Below the pieces are notes generated by a model. It did no database searches and was not told the DNA's origin. It worked only from the letters and a program-made list of their open reading frames with translations. Below, in pieces: positions 8,414 through 16,725 of a stretch of 39,792 nucleotides of DNA; the stretch's first letter is position 1, and each line of letters begins with the position of its first letter. This DNA comes from Bacteroidota bacterium. Lineage in GTDB: Bacteria > Bacteroidota > Bacteroidia > Bacteroidales > WCHB1-69. The translations under genes and the position numbers were made by a program. Location of the stretch: assembly GCA_029570835.1 (NCBI GenBank), contig JAKPTX010000160.1:1-39792 (forward strand). Reading direction: 5' to 3'.

Positions 8414-10447
8414 ATGTTTAAATTACACTTACAAAAAGAGAAGAAGAATCAAGTTTTACACTTTAGAAGATGGTCACGTAAGGGGTATGCTATTTTTTCT
8501 ACGTTAGGTAGAGTAGTGGTTATTGCTGTATTAGCTACCGGAATGATGGGTATTGGCACACAGGATGGGTTTGGACAACAGGGAGCTCCTATGATCTTGG
8601 AAGATGATTCTGTCAAACAGATTGCAGAGGTCGAGATTCAGGAGCAGGCGGTGGGGCTGGTCAATCCATTATTGGAGCCGGTAGTGCTCTTCACTTCAAC
8701 CGAGATAGAGCGAGCGGGGATACGCAATCTGCAAGACTTATTGCAGTTCGTCCAGGGAGTTGATATCAAGGTGAGAGGAAGTGAAGGAGTACAAGCAGAT
8801 ATCAACTACAGAGGTAGCACCCCCGATCAAATGCTGATTTTCCTGAATGGAGTTTTAATTAGTGATCCGCAAACAGGACACCATCACCTCAATATCCCGA
8901 TTGTAATGTCGGAAATTGACCGGATTGAGTTATTGAGTGGGGCAGATACCTGGAGTGCCGGACAAGTCGCCTTTGTGGGCGCCATCAACATCGTTTATCG
9001 CGATTTTTCTGCGCCTGCCCAAACCAAAATAAAGTTGGCAGGGGGAGATTTTGGCTATTTCGATGGATCTCTCTCTACGAGGTATCGTCGGGAAAATTTT
9101 TATCTGAGCGGTGGAACAACCTATTCCCGTAGTTCGGGTTATATCCATAATACCGATTTTTCGATTGGAAATCTCTTTCTAATGGGAGGATATCAATCGG
9201 AACGATTTGGGAATATCCATGCTTTTGTTGGTTTCAATGGAAAGGATTTTGGCGCCAACAGCTTCTATTCTCCGAAATTTAAAGATCAGTATGAGGAAAC
9301 AAGAGCGTTGATTACCACCATTCGATATGAGAAAAACAGCAAATGGTGGAAAAATCGACTCTCCATTTCTCATCGTTATCACACCGACCTGTTTAAGTTG
9401 TTCAGAAGCGATCCGCCGGCATGGTATCTTCAGGATAATCATCACCAAACCAACAGTTTAAACCTGCATTACCAAATGCTGATTCCCTCTAAAATTGGGG
9501 TCACAACCGTGAGTACCAATGTGAAACGGGAGTCGATTTTAAGCAATACACTGGGAATTCCATTGCAAAATCCGGTGGAAAATCTATTTTTCGATGAGAT
9601 TCTTTACACCAAAGGGAAGGTTCGAGACCACTTTTCGATAGCTTTGACACATCAATGGAGTTATCGTAAAAGTCGTTTTGTTGTGAGCATTGTAGAGAGT
9701 GGCAATTTTGATTATGGATTAAAAACATCCGGGGGGATCCAGTGGGAGCGCCATGGGGTAGGGAAATGGGGAGGAATCCGTTTATCGTTGCATCATGCGT
9801 ATCGCTTGCCTACTTTTACAGACCTTTATTATCACGGACCAACCCAGCAGGGGAACCCGGACCTGAAACCGGAACAGGCGATTAATGGGGAATTGGCGTA
9901 TAAAATCCGCAAAGATCCTTTCAGTGGAGAGGTAGTGCTCTTTTCCCGCTACGGTTTTCAATTGATCGATTGGGTGAAACGGTATGATGAGGAGGTGTGG
10001 CGGAATCAAAATATCCGAAATGTGTTGATCAAAGGGGTGACCGTGGCGTTTCAGTACCGTCCTGAGGGAAAGTTCCTGCAATCTCTCTCGTTGCACTACA
10101 CTTACATCGATCCCACTTATCATGATGCGTCACTGCAATCGCTCTATCTCACAGATTATCTGAAACATCAGTTGGTATTTAAACTGCACCATCGGGTGAT
10201 TTACAACTTTTCCGCTCAATGGCTTATGACCTACAACAAAAGAAATGGAGAATTTTTGGATCCGGAATCCTCGCAACTCCAATCTTATCCCCCCTATTTT
10301 TTGATTCATCTGAAAGGATATTATCAATTCTCAAAAGTGCAACTCTTTGTCGAAATTGCAAATCTTTTGAATCAAAAATATTTCGATTACCCTCACATCG
10401 AAGCCCCGGGAAGGTGGTTTAAAGGAGGAATCGAACTGCAATTTTGA
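8414..10447 (+). CDS. TonB-dependent outer-membrane receptor
   Basis: The 677-residue protein has a long basic N-terminus followed by a hydrophobic segment (RRWSRKGYAIFSTLGRVVVI, about 18-37, then to about 54). This form is seen in several Bacteroidales TonB receptors, including BtuB-like ones. A TonB-box-like stretch lies near 68-78 (KQIAEVEIQEQ). The plug domain follows (about 85-198) with RNLQDLLQFVQGVDI, NYRGSTPDQMLIFLNGV and IDRIELLSGADTW. The remainder is a 22-strand barrel-like region rich in alternating aromatic residues and ends in Phe, as outer-membrane barrels do. The substrate is unknown: metal chelates or cobalamin are possible, but no riboswitch, SusD partner or transport genes are adjacent. 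The gene begins 19 bases after rluD. Confidence 0.88.
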   Translation: MFKLHLQKEKKNQVLHFRRWSRKGYAIFSTLGRVVVIAVLATGMMGIGTQDGFGQQGAPMILEDDSVKQIAEVEIQEQAVGLVNPLLEPVVLFTSTEIERAGIRNLQDLLQFVQGVDIKVRGSEGVQADINYRGSTPDQMLIFLNGVLISDPQTGHHHLNIPIVMSEIDRIELLSGADTWSAGQVAFVGAINIVYRDFSAPAQTKIKLAGGDFGYFDGSLSTRYRRENFYLSGGTTYSRSSGYIHNTDFSIGNLFLMGGYQSERFGNIHAFVGFNGKDFGANSFYSPKFKDQYEETRALITTIRYEKNSKWWKNRLSISHRYHTDLFKLFRSDPPAWYLQDNHHQTNSLNLHYQMLIPSKIGVTTVSTNVKRESILSNTLGIPLQNPVENLFFDEILYTKGKVRDHFSIALTHQWSYRKSRFVVSIVESGNFDYGLKTSGGIQWERHGVGKWGGIRLSLHHAYRLPTFTDLYYHGPTQQGNPDLKPEQAINGELAYKIRKDPFSGEVVLFSRYGFQLIDWVKRYDEEVWRNQNIRNVLIKGVTVAFQYRPEGKFLQSLSLHYTYIDPTYHDASLQSLYLTDYLKHQLVFKLHHRVIYNFSAQWLMTYNKRNGEFLDPESSQLQSYPPYFLIHLKGYYQFSKVQLFVEIANLLNQKYFDYPHIEAPGRWFKGGIELQF

Positions 10448-10508
10448 AATTTGAAACCCTGAAGAAGGCAATTTTAGGATTTCGGAAAAAATTACGAATC
10501 TCAAAAAA

Positions 10509-10529
10509 GTCGAAAGTCGGAAGGCGGAA
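10509..10529. repeat. Degenerate heptanucleotide repeat (GTCGAAA, GTCGGAA, GGCGGAA)
   Basis: Three adjacent 7-base units differ by one base at each step and end in GGCGGAA, the unit found in arrays at 28551-28578 and, inverted, at 28884-28911. The series suggests array decay or unit conversion within one repeat family. Confidence 0.65.
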
Positions 10530-10600
10530 TCCAAGCAAGTGGGGTGATAATTTATCAACCTGATAATCAATCCTTTCAATGTATTATATTCTAAAAAAAT

Positions 10601-10656
10601 CTACCTTCTACCTTCTACCTTCTACCTTGTAAAAACGTAATTCGTAATTCGTAATT
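10601..10656. repeat. Heptanucleotide tandem repeats (CTACCTT x4, CGTAATT x3)
   Basis: Four exact copies of CTACCTT (10601-10628) are followed, after seven bases, by three exact copies of CGTAATT (10636-10656). They lie directly upstream of the likely yggS promoter, in the 245-base gap after the TonB receptor gene. Copy-number change here could alter promoter spacing, but no effect is shown. Confidence 0.8.
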
Positions 10657-10662
10657 TTTCTA

Positions 10663-10670
10663 TATTTTTG
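10663..10670 (+). promoter_or_regulatory. Bacteroidota-type -7 box for yggS
   Basis: TATTTTTG matches TAnnTTTG and lies 22 bases before the yggS ATG at 10693. The region where a -33 box would fall is occupied by the CGTAATT heptad array. Confidence 0.5.
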
Positions 10671-10692
10671 TATATTAAATTATAACGCGCAT

Positions 10693-11355
10693 ATGGTTAA
10701 CATAGAACAATATCATCAAATTAAAAAAGAGTTGGGTGCTGATGTGAAGCTGATTGTGGTCTCTAAAACGAAACCGGCAGAGCAGATTCAAACTCTTTAT
10801 AATGAAGGACATAGAAAGTTTGGGGAGAATAGAGCGCAGGAAATGCAGCAAAAATATGAACAGCTGCCTCAGGATGTTGAATGGCATTTTATCGGGAAAT
10901 TGCAAACCAATAAAGTGAAATATATTGCTCCGTTTGTTACTATGATTGAGAGTGTGGACTCTTTTAATTTGCTGAAAATGATCCAAAGACAGGCACTCAG
11001 AAATGAGCGAATTATTCCTTGTTTGTTGCAGTTTCATATCGCTCAGGAGGAGTCCAAGTCCGGATTTACGGTTGAAGAAGCAGTTGAAATGTTGCGCTCT
11101 CCCGAGTTTAAAGAGATGACACAGATTCAACTTTGTGGAGTTATGGGAATGGGTACCTTTACTGACGATACCTCCCTGACTCGTAAGGAGTTCCAATCTC
11201 TTTTCCAAATATTTACTAAGTTGAAAGCCGAATTTTTCCCGGATGATCCGAATTTTAAAGAGATCTCCATGGGAATGAGCGGCGATTACCCGATTGCCAT
11301 TGAAGAGGGAAGCACGATGGTGCGCATCGGAAGTGCCATTTTTGGAGCCAGATAG
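10693..11355 (+). CDS. yggS: YggS/PLPBP family pyridoxal phosphate homeostasis protein
   Basis: YggS proteins bind pyridoxal 5'-phosphate without a known enzymatic reaction and help keep vitamin B6 and amino-acid pools in balance. The 220-residue protein has the PLP lysine motif VVSKTKP (K25), the GENRAQEMQQK segment, WHFIGKLQTNK (about 65-75) and the conserved end SMGMSGDYPIAIEEGSTMVRIGSAIFG, spanning about 193-219. It adopts a single-domain alanine-racemase-like barrel. A long frame also runs antisense through the gene, but the protein-level conservation lies on this strand. It is followed after 62 bases by ftsY, which has its own candidate promoter. Confidence 0.93.
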   Translation: MVNIEQYHQIKKELGADVKLIVVSKTKPAEQIQTLYNEGHRKFGENRAQEMQQKYEQLPQDVEWHFIGKLQTNKVKYIAPFVTMIESVDSFNLLKMIQRQALRNERIIPCLLQFHIAQEESKSGFTVEEAVEMLRSPEFKEMTQIQLCGVMGMGTFTDDTSLTRKEFQSLFQIFTKLKAEFFPDDPNFKEISMGMSGDYPIAIEEGSTMVRIGSAIFGAR

Positions 11356-11394
11356 GTGAGTGGATTTCACCTCATAAATCTCCATAAAAATTTG

Positions 11395-11402
11395 TACCTT
11401 TG
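11395..11402 (+). promoter_or_regulatory. Bacteroidota-type -7 box for ftsY
   Basis: TACCTTTG matches TAnnTTTG and lies 15 bases before the ATG at 11418. The box overlaps an in-frame TTG at 11400, which argues against that codon being the start of FtsY. Confidence 0.55.
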
Positions 11403-11417
11403 CCAAATTTTATTACA

Positions 11418-12377
11418 ATGGGATTATTTTCGTTTTTTTCAAAAGATAAAAAAGAGGAACTGAATAAAGTTCTGGAAAAATCTAAGGAAAACTTCTTTCA
11501 GAAGTTGGCTCGGACTGTTGTAGGACGATCCAAAGTGGATGATGAGTTGCTGGATGACCTGGAAGAGGTGTTGATTGCCTCTGATGTGGGTGTGGAAACA
11601 ACATTGAAAATCATTGAAAGAATAGAAGGCAGAGTTCAAAAAGATAAATACTTAGGTGCCAATCAGTTGAATAAAATCCTCAAAGAGGAGATTGTGGCAC
11701 TGCTTCTGGATAATAAGCAGGAAGAGTTGGAAGATTTTCAACTTCCTGAATCTGATATGCCCTACGTAATGATGGTGGTCGGTGTGAATGGCGTGGGTAA
11801 AACTACAACTATCGGGAAGCTGGCTAAGAAGTTCAAAGATAAAGGATACAGCGTTATGCTGGGTGCTGCCGATACTTTTAGAGCTGCCGCAGTAGATCAA
11901 TTGGAGATTTGGGCAGAACGCGCAGGGGTACCTATCATCACGCAAAAGATGGGTTCCGATCCCGGTTCAGTAGCTTATGATACAGTGGCTTCCGCCATAG
12001 CCAAAAAAGCGGATGTGGTGATTATTGATACTGCCGGCAGATTGCACAACAAAGCGCCGTTGATGAAAGAGTTGTCGAAGATTAAAAATGTAGTGGGAAA
12101 ACTGATTCCTGATGCACCGCATGAGATTCTGCTGATTTTGGACGGTTCAACCGGTCAAAATGCAATCGAACAGTGCAGACAGTTTATGGCTGCTACGGAT
12201 GTTACGGCTCTGGCAATCACTAAATTGGACGGAACAGCTAAAGGGGGTGTGGTAATCGGAATCTCCGATCAATTCCAGGTACCTGTGAAATATATTGGAG
12301 TGGGAGAGAAAATAGATCAGATTCAGGTCTTTAACCGCTACGAGTTTATAGATTCCCTTTTCCCTGAAGATTGGTAG
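11418..12377 (+). CDS. ftsY: Signal recognition particle receptor FtsY
   Basis: FtsY is the membrane-associated GTPase that docks SRP-ribosome complexes at the Sec translocon. The 319-residue protein lacks the long acidic A domain of E. coli FtsY, as in many Bacteroidota. The helical N domain (about 10-100) is followed by the G domain with GVNGVGKTTTIGK (G1, 122-134), the DTFRAAAVDQL insertion segment (152-162), DTAGR (G3, 204-208) and TKLDGTAKGG (G4). The C-terminus carries the conserved VPVKYIGVGEKIDQIQVF stretch. A short hydrophobic MGLFSFFSK start may form the lipid-binding helix. The ATG at 11418 is chosen over an upstream TTG that lies in the promoter box. ispH begins one base after the stop. 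Confidence 0.95.
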   Translation: MGLFSFFSKDKKEELNKVLEKSKENFFQKLARTVVGRSKVDDELLDDLEEVLIASDVGVETTLKIIERIEGRVQKDKYLGANQLNKILKEEIVALLLDNKQEELEDFQLPESDMPYVMMVVGVNGVGKTTTIGKLAKKFKDKGYSVMLGAADTFRAAAVDQLEIWAERAGVPIITQKMGSDPGSVAYDTVASAIAKKADVVIIDTAGRLHNKAPLMKELSKIKNVVGKLIPDAPHEILLILDGSTGQNAIEQCRQFMAATDVTALAITKLDGTAKGGVVIGISDQFQVPVKYIGVGEKIDQIQVFNRYEFIDSLFPEDW

Positions 12378-12378
12378 A

Positions 12379-13269
12379 ATGAAAGTGGAAATCGATACCC
12401 ATTCCGGATTCTGTTTTGGAGTGATGGACGCTGTGCAAACTGCTGAAAAGTGGCTCCAAACACATCCTTTTCTCTATTGCCTTGGCGATATTGTTCACAA
12501 CGAGGTGGAAGTGGAGCGACTTTCCAAATTAGGGTTGAAGGTGATCCGACATGAGCAACTGAAAGAGCTGCATGACACGCACGTGCTGATCCGAGCGCAT
12601 GGCGAACCTCCCGAGACTTATGAGATTGCTAAAAAAAATCGAATTCAGTTGATTGATGCAACCTGTCCGGTTGTGTTAAATCTCCAAAAGAAAATAAAAG
12701 AGCAATATCTGGCAGAAAGAGAGAGTCAGATTTTGATATTCGGCAAGCCGGGTCACGCAGAAGTGGTAGGACTACAAGGACAAACCGACAATGAGGCGAT
12801 TGTGATTACCTCCGTCGAGGATTTGCAACAGATTGACACTTCCCGACCCGCTTATTTGTACGCACAAACTACCCAAAATTTAGAAAAATACACTCAGATC
12901 ATTGAGAAACTAACTGAAATTTACAAAAAAGAGGGTAGGGAAACCGATTTTCATTATCAAGATACCATTTGCAGACGAGTTTCCAATCGGGCGGAACAGA
13001 TCAAGACGTTTGCTAAAGCGTATGATATGATTCTGTTTGTATCAGGAGAGAAAAGTTCCAATGGACTTTACCTGTATCAAACTTGCCTCACGGCCAATCC
13101 ACGCTCTCACTTTATTTTCAAAATTGATCAAGTGGAAGAAATTCCATTCGATTCCACTACATCTATCGGGATTTGCGGTGCTACATCCACTCCGATGTGG
13201 TTGATGGAAGAGGTAAAAAAACGGGTAGAAGAGCGAATGACCGGTTCCCCTAAAAACGAAACAGCATGA
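12379..13269 (+). CDS. ispH: 4-hydroxy-3-methylbut-2-enyl diphosphate reductase
   Basis: IspH carries out the last step of the MEP isoprenoid pathway, reducing HMBPP to IPP and DMAPP with a 4Fe-4S cluster. The 296-residue protein shows all three cluster cysteines: C12 (HSGFCFGV), C96 (DATCPVV) and C198 (QDTICRRVSNR). Diphosphate-binding residues are visible as GDIVHNE (H40), RAHGEPP (H74) and GKPGHAEVVG (H126, with E128 as probable proton donor). The end contains the conserved GICGATSTP. One base separates it from ftsY, and its stop overlaps the mnmA start by four bases, so the three genes form an operon. Confidence 0.95.
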   Translation: MKVEIDTHSGFCFGVMDAVQTAEKWLQTHPFLYCLGDIVHNEVEVERLSKLGLKVIRHEQLKELHDTHVLIRAHGEPPETYEIAKKNRIQLIDATCPVVLNLQKKIKEQYLAERESQILIFGKPGHAEVVGLQGQTDNEAIVITSVEDLQQIDTSRPAYLYAQTTQNLEKYTQIIEKLTEIYKKEGRETDFHYQDTICRRVSNRAEQIKTFAKAYDMILFVSGEKSSNGLYLYQTCLTANPRSHFIFKIDQVEEIPFDSTTSIGICGATSTPMWLMEEVKKRVEERMTGSPKNETA

Positions 13270-14354
13270 AAAAACGGGTTTTACTGGCTATGAGTGGAGG
13301 AGTGGATAGCTCCCTGGCTGCTGTTTTGCTCCAAAATGAGGGGTATGAGGTGATCGGATTGACGCTCAAAGTGTGGAGTTATGAGAAAACCTACTTTGGT
13401 AAGAAGGGCATTGTTTCCGATGAGCAATATATTTTTGATGCGCAAGCGTTGGCTCAACGTTTGGGAATAGAACATCATGTGGCGGATATTCAGGAGCAGT
13501 TTTATGATGCTGTGATTACTCCTTTTATGGCAGAGTACATGGCAGGAAGAACGCCCAATCCTTGCGTGCAATGTAATCCGACCATGAAGTGGGGAACCTT
13601 TGTTCATTATGCGGATCAGTTTGATTGTGAGTATGTTGCCACTGGGCATTATGTCAAAAAGGTAGAGGAAAAGGGACGTTTTTATCTTGTTCAGGGCAAG
13701 GATCAGGTCAAAGATCAATCTTATGTTTTGTGGCAATTGACTCAAGAACAGTTGAGGAGAACACTCTTTCCCCTGGGAGGTTACAATAAAAATGAAGTCA
13801 AACAGATGGCTCAGGAGTCGGGAATTGAGTTTTCTACTTCACAAGGCGAGAGTTATGACATCTGCTTTATCCCGGATGGTGATTATCGCTCTTTCCTTTT
13901 TCTACATTGTCAGGATCGGTGTGAAAAACTAAGAGGGGGGGTGATTTGTGATTCCAAAGGAAAATGGTTGGGGAAACATAGAGGTTACCCTTTTTACACC
14001 ATTGGTCAAAGAAAAGGATTGCAAGTAGCAGTGGGGCATCCCGTTTATGTTACACATATTGATGCGGAGAACAACAGAGTTATTTTGGGAGAAAAAGAGG
14101 AGTTGTTATCCAAAAAAATAGCGTTGAGTAATATCAATATTCAAAAATATGACCAATTACCGGACTCGTATCGGGCTTTGGTGAGAATAAGATATAAAGA
14201 CAAAGGAGCTATGGCTCAAATTTATCAGGAAGGGACACAATATTTTTGCGAATTTGATGTTCCTATTTCTGCGGCTACTCCCGGGCAATCTGCTGTTTTC
14301 TATGAGGGTGAACAATTGGTGGGTGGTGCTATAATTGAATATGCAATACAGTAA
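13266..14354 (+). CDS. mnmA: tRNA-specific 2-thiouridylase
   Basis: MnmA installs the 2-thio group on wobble uridine 34 of tRNAs for Lys, Glu and Gln, using ATP and a sulfur relay. The 362-residue protein opens with the PP-loop SGGVDSS (10-16). The two catalytic cysteines are visible as C103 in NPCVQCNPTMKWG and C200 in SYDICFIPDGDYRSFL. GHYVKK and YTIGQRKGL are further family motifs, and a small beta-barrel domain (about 245-362) ends the protein. The ATG overlaps the ispH stop by four bases. Length is typical. Confidence 0.95.
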   Translation: MKKRVLLAMSGGVDSSLAAVLLQNEGYEVIGLTLKVWSYEKTYFGKKGIVSDEQYIFDAQALAQRLGIEHHVADIQEQFYDAVITPFMAEYMAGRTPNPCVQCNPTMKWGTFVHYADQFDCEYVATGHYVKKVEEKGRFYLVQGKDQVKDQSYVLWQLTQEQLRRTLFPLGGYNKNEVKQMAQESGIEFSTSQGESYDICFIPDGDYRSFLFLHCQDRCEKLRGGVICDSKGKWLGKHRGYPFYTIGQRKGLQVAVGHPVYVTHIDAENNRVILGEKEELLSKKIALSNINIQKYDQLPDSYRALVRIRYKDKGAMAQIYQEGTQYFCEFDVPISAATPGQSAVFYEGEQLVGGAIIEYAIQ

Positions 14355-14381
14355 AAAATAAGAATTTAAAGATCATAATTT

Positions 14382-15413
14382 ATGAAAAAGGGAACTTTAA
14401 TTCTGGTCATGGCTTTCTTTTCCGTTGTGCTAATGGCGCAACCGCAAGCACCTAACCGAATTGACGGTCAAGGAAAAAAACAGGGTGAATGGAAAAAGTA
14501 TGAAAAAGGAGTTTTACTCTACGAAGGGCGATTTAAGGATGATGTCCCCATCGGAGAATTTAAATATTACCATCCTAATGGCAGTTTAAAAAGTATATCC
14601 CACTTTATACAAGGTGTTCATGAAGTAAAAACAACGATTTTTCACACCAATGGGCAGAAAGCTTCGGAAGGCAGATTTTTAGATCAGCTCAAAGATGGCG
14701 AGTGGAACTATTGGAGTGAAAATGGGAATTTGATCAGTGTGGAAACCTACGCAAAAGGGAAGAAAAATGGAGTTTGGAAGACCTTCTCGGCTCAAACCGG
14801 AATTTTATTAGAAGAGATTAACTACAAAAATGAATTACTGAATGGGGTTGTAAAAACGTTTTACACCGATGGTAATCCGTGTACTGTGGAACATTTTATC
14901 ATGGGAAAACGCTTCGGAGAGTCTATTAGCTATTTTGTTGGTGGGGTGGTTTCTATCAGGGGTAGCTATAAAGATGACCTAAAAATAGGAGAGTGGGAGT
15001 ATTTTGATCAAAATGGGAAGTTGAGAAAAGTGATCCTCTTTGATCGCTCCTATGAAAAAAGTACACACTTAATTTTTTATAATCGCTCACAACCCATTAA
15101 ATTAAAACAGGAGGCGATTGCTTACTTTTTATTTGAGGGGAATCAAACTGTAATTTACACCAGAAAAGGGGATAAAATCACCATTACCGATGATGCTGAG
15201 GTTGTTAAAAGTTGGGCTGATATCTACAATTTTATGCCTGTAACACCAAAAATTCATGCGGCTCATTGGGCAGTTAAAAGCTATGTTGAGGTAGATGAAG
15301 AAACCATTGAAGTGATTTTAGAACCAAAATTACCTTATCCTGTTTATTCAAGAGGTGATGAAGCAGGAATGGTAAAAATCTTGTTTATGAGAGAATTGCC
15401 AAAATTAGAGTAG
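14382..15413 (+). CDS. Secreted MORN-like (YwqK-type) repeat protein
   Basis: The 343-residue protein has a signal peptide (about 1-20, ILVMAFFSVVLMAQ). A run of MORN-variant repeats follows, spaced about 23 residues apart from about 35 to 225. Typical units are GEFKYYHPNGSLKS, GEWNYWSENGNLIS and GVWKTFSAQTG, each with the aromatic-x-x-NG-x-L pattern. Databases often label such proteins as antitoxin components of the YwqK family, but the signal peptide argues for an envelope role here. The C-terminal 110 residues are not recognised. It begins 27 bases after mnmA. Function is unknown; protein interaction or surface display is inference only. Confidence 0.75.
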   Translation: MKKGTLILVMAFFSVVLMAQPQAPNRIDGQGKKQGEWKKYEKGVLLYEGRFKDDVPIGEFKYYHPNGSLKSISHFIQGVHEVKTTIFHTNGQKASEGRFLDQLKDGEWNYWSENGNLISVETYAKGKKNGVWKTFSAQTGILLEEINYKNELLNGVVKTFYTDGNPCTVEHFIMGKRFGESISYFVGGVVSIRGSYKDDLKIGEWEYFDQNGKLRKVILFDRSYEKSTHLIFYNRSQPIKLKQEAIAYFLFEGNQTVIYTRKGDKITITDDAEVVKSWADIYNFMPVTPKIHAAHWAVKSYVEVDEETIEVILEPKLPYPVYSRGDEAGMVKILFMRELPKLE

Positions 15414-15445
15414 ATTTTTCTCTTCTTTGTATGCTAAAAATTATA

Positions 15446-15453
15446 TATATTTG
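15446..15453 (+). promoter_or_regulatory. Candidate -7 box just upstream of the bamD-like gene
   Basis: TATATTTG matches TAnnTTTG and ends four bases before the ATG at 15458. A TTTG at 15426-15429 is 16 bases upstream, shorter than the usual 19. If active, transcription would begin at or within a few bases of the ATG, giving a leaderless or nearly leaderless mRNA. The AT-rich context makes a chance match possible. Confidence 0.35.
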
Positions 15454-15457
15454 CAGG

Positions 15458-16390
15458 ATGATTAAAAATAGGGTATTTTTGGTTAAGTGTTTGATATTCA
15501 TTACTTTGCTAATGTTGTGTTTGGCAGGTTTTGAACTAAAAGCTTCCAATTTTTCAATGGAAGTTCTTCCTATTTCCAATTATGAATTGGGGATACCTCA
15601 GGATTCTGTTAAAAAACAGGAGACCAAAAAACCCAGAAGAGGAAGATTTAGATCTCATAAGGTCTCATTTGAAACATTTCATGAGAGTTATCAAAGGGCA
15701 TTGAGATATTACGAAAAAGGCGCTTATTTGTCTGCAGTACAACTGTTCGAGCAGCTTTATCCTCTTGCTGTAGGAACACGTCAAGGAGATTCGATCTTGT
15801 TCCTTTTTGCAGACAGCTATTTTAAGAATAAGGATTATCACCTGGCGGCTTATCATTTCAAAGATTATACCAGAAGATATCCGGGTACCGGAAGGACAGA
15901 GTTGGCTGCATTGAATTGTGTTAAGGCGCTATACAGTATCTCCCCCTCTTATGAAGTAGATCAAACGGATACATATTACGCTATTGATGAAATTAAGGAT
16001 TTTATCAAACAATATCCTAACAGTCCTTACATTGAAGATTGCAACACCATGTTGGATGAGTTGCGGAATAAGTTGGCCCAGAAACAGTTTGAAGCAGTGA
16101 AGTTGTATTACAATACCGGGCATTACAGGGCTGCTCAATTGATGGTTCAAGACTTTATGAAAGAGTATTCTTACTCAACCTATGCACCTGAAGCACTCTT
16201 TTTGTTAGTAAGAAATAATTATGAGTATGCATCTAAAAGTGTTGAAAGAAAGCAAAAAGAGCGTTTTATTGAATGTGCTGAAGCGTATGATGCTTTAGTT
16301 GCACAATTTCCTGATTTTGTGAGTCTGCAAGAAGCAAAACGAATTTATGATCAAGCATTAACAGAAATAAATAAAATTAATTCTAAATAA
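15458..16390 (+). CDS. bamD: BamD-like outer-membrane assembly protein with TPR-type repeats
   Basis: BamD is the essential lipoprotein of the BAM complex that inserts outer-membrane barrels. The protein (310 residues from the ATG at 15458) has a hydrophobic start (VFLVKCLIFITLLMLCLAGF), a basic linker around 48-65 (KKPRRGRFRSHK), then helical repeats. These include ALRYYEKGAYLSAVQLFEQL, DSILFLFADSYFKNKDYHLA, FIKQYPNSPYIEDC and YNTGHYRAAQLMVQDFM, as in BamD/YfiO. The position before omega, coaBC, DUF4835 and recN is the usual BamD place in Bacteroidota. Unusually, no clean lipobox is seen: the candidate is LMLC, with Leu before Cys instead of Gly, Ala or Ser. An earlier in-frame ATG at 15431 lies upstream of the candidate promoter box. 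The family call is good; lipidation is doubtful. Confidence 0.78.
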   Translation: MIKNRVFLVKCLIFITLLMLCLAGFELKASNFSMEVLPISNYELGIPQDSVKKQETKKPRRGRFRSHKVSFETFHESYQRALRYYEKGAYLSAVQLFEQLYPLAVGTRQGDSILFLFADSYFKNKDYHLAAYHFKDYTRRYPGTGRTELAALNCVKALYSISPSYEVDQTDTYYAIDEIKDFIKQYPNSPYIEDCNTMLDELRNKLAQKQFEAVKLYYNTGHYRAAQLMVQDFMKEYSYSTYAPEALFLLVRNNYEYASKSVERKQKERFIECAEAYDALVAQFPDFVSLQEAKRIYDQALTEINKINSK

Positions 16391-16396
16391 AAATAG

Positions 16397-16723
16397 ATGA
16401 AATCAAACGAGTACCACAAGGCAAGAATTAACCCATTGGCGATCACCCGTGACCTAAGGGTTTTTGATAGAGAAAACAATAACATTTACAAAACCATTGC
16501 AATTCTATCAAAAAGAGCAAATCAGATCGCTTCAGATATGAATGAGGAGTTTAAAGAGCGAGTTAAAGAGTTTGAAAAACGCGAAGATATTATTGATGAG
16601 GTGTTTGAAAACAAGGAACAGATTGAACTGGCTCGTTTCTATGAACATCTGCCAAAACCAACAATATTGGCTATTCACGAATTTGAGAATGATAAAATTT
16701 TCTACAAAGATCCGGAAAACTAA
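16397..16723 (+). CDS. rpoZ: RNA polymerase omega/Rpb6-like subunit
   Basis: The 108-residue protein matches the Bacteroidota form of the omega subunit, which helps assemble and stabilise RNA polymerase. Visible family segments are ITRDLRVFDRENNNIYKTIA (about 15-34), the conserved ILSKRANQIASDM (35-47), and IELARFYEHLPKPTILAIHEF near the C-terminus. It is longer than E. coli omega and shares little outside the RANQI core, as expected for this phylum. It follows the bamD-like gene by 6 bases and is 2 bases upstream of coaBC, the conserved neighbourhood for this subunit. Confidence 0.88.
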   Translation: MKSNEYHKARINPLAITRDLRVFDRENNNIYKTIAILSKRANQIASDMNEEFKERVKEFEKREDIIDEVFENKEQIELARFYEHLPKPTILAIHEFENDKIFYKDPEN

Positions 16724-16725
16724 TT

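Noticed and set aside
10601-10656. Possible CRISPR-like array
   Set aside because: Units are 7 bases in direct tandem with no spacers, and no cas genes are present.
10675-11406. Open frame of 243 codons on the minus strand through yggS
   Set aside because: It is fully antisense to yggS, which has clear family motifs, and its translation has no recognisable domain.
11400-11417. TTG at 11400 as the FtsY start
   Set aside because: It lies within the TAnnTTTG promoter box, and the ATG at 11418 gives a normal FtsY N-terminus.
13281-13745. Open frame of 154 codons antisense to mnmA
   Set aside because: No start context or motif, and mnmA is well supported on the other strand.
14382-15413. Toxin-antitoxin antitoxin call for the MORN-like protein
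   Set aside because: The name comes from a database family. The protein has a signal peptide and no toxin gene is adjacent.
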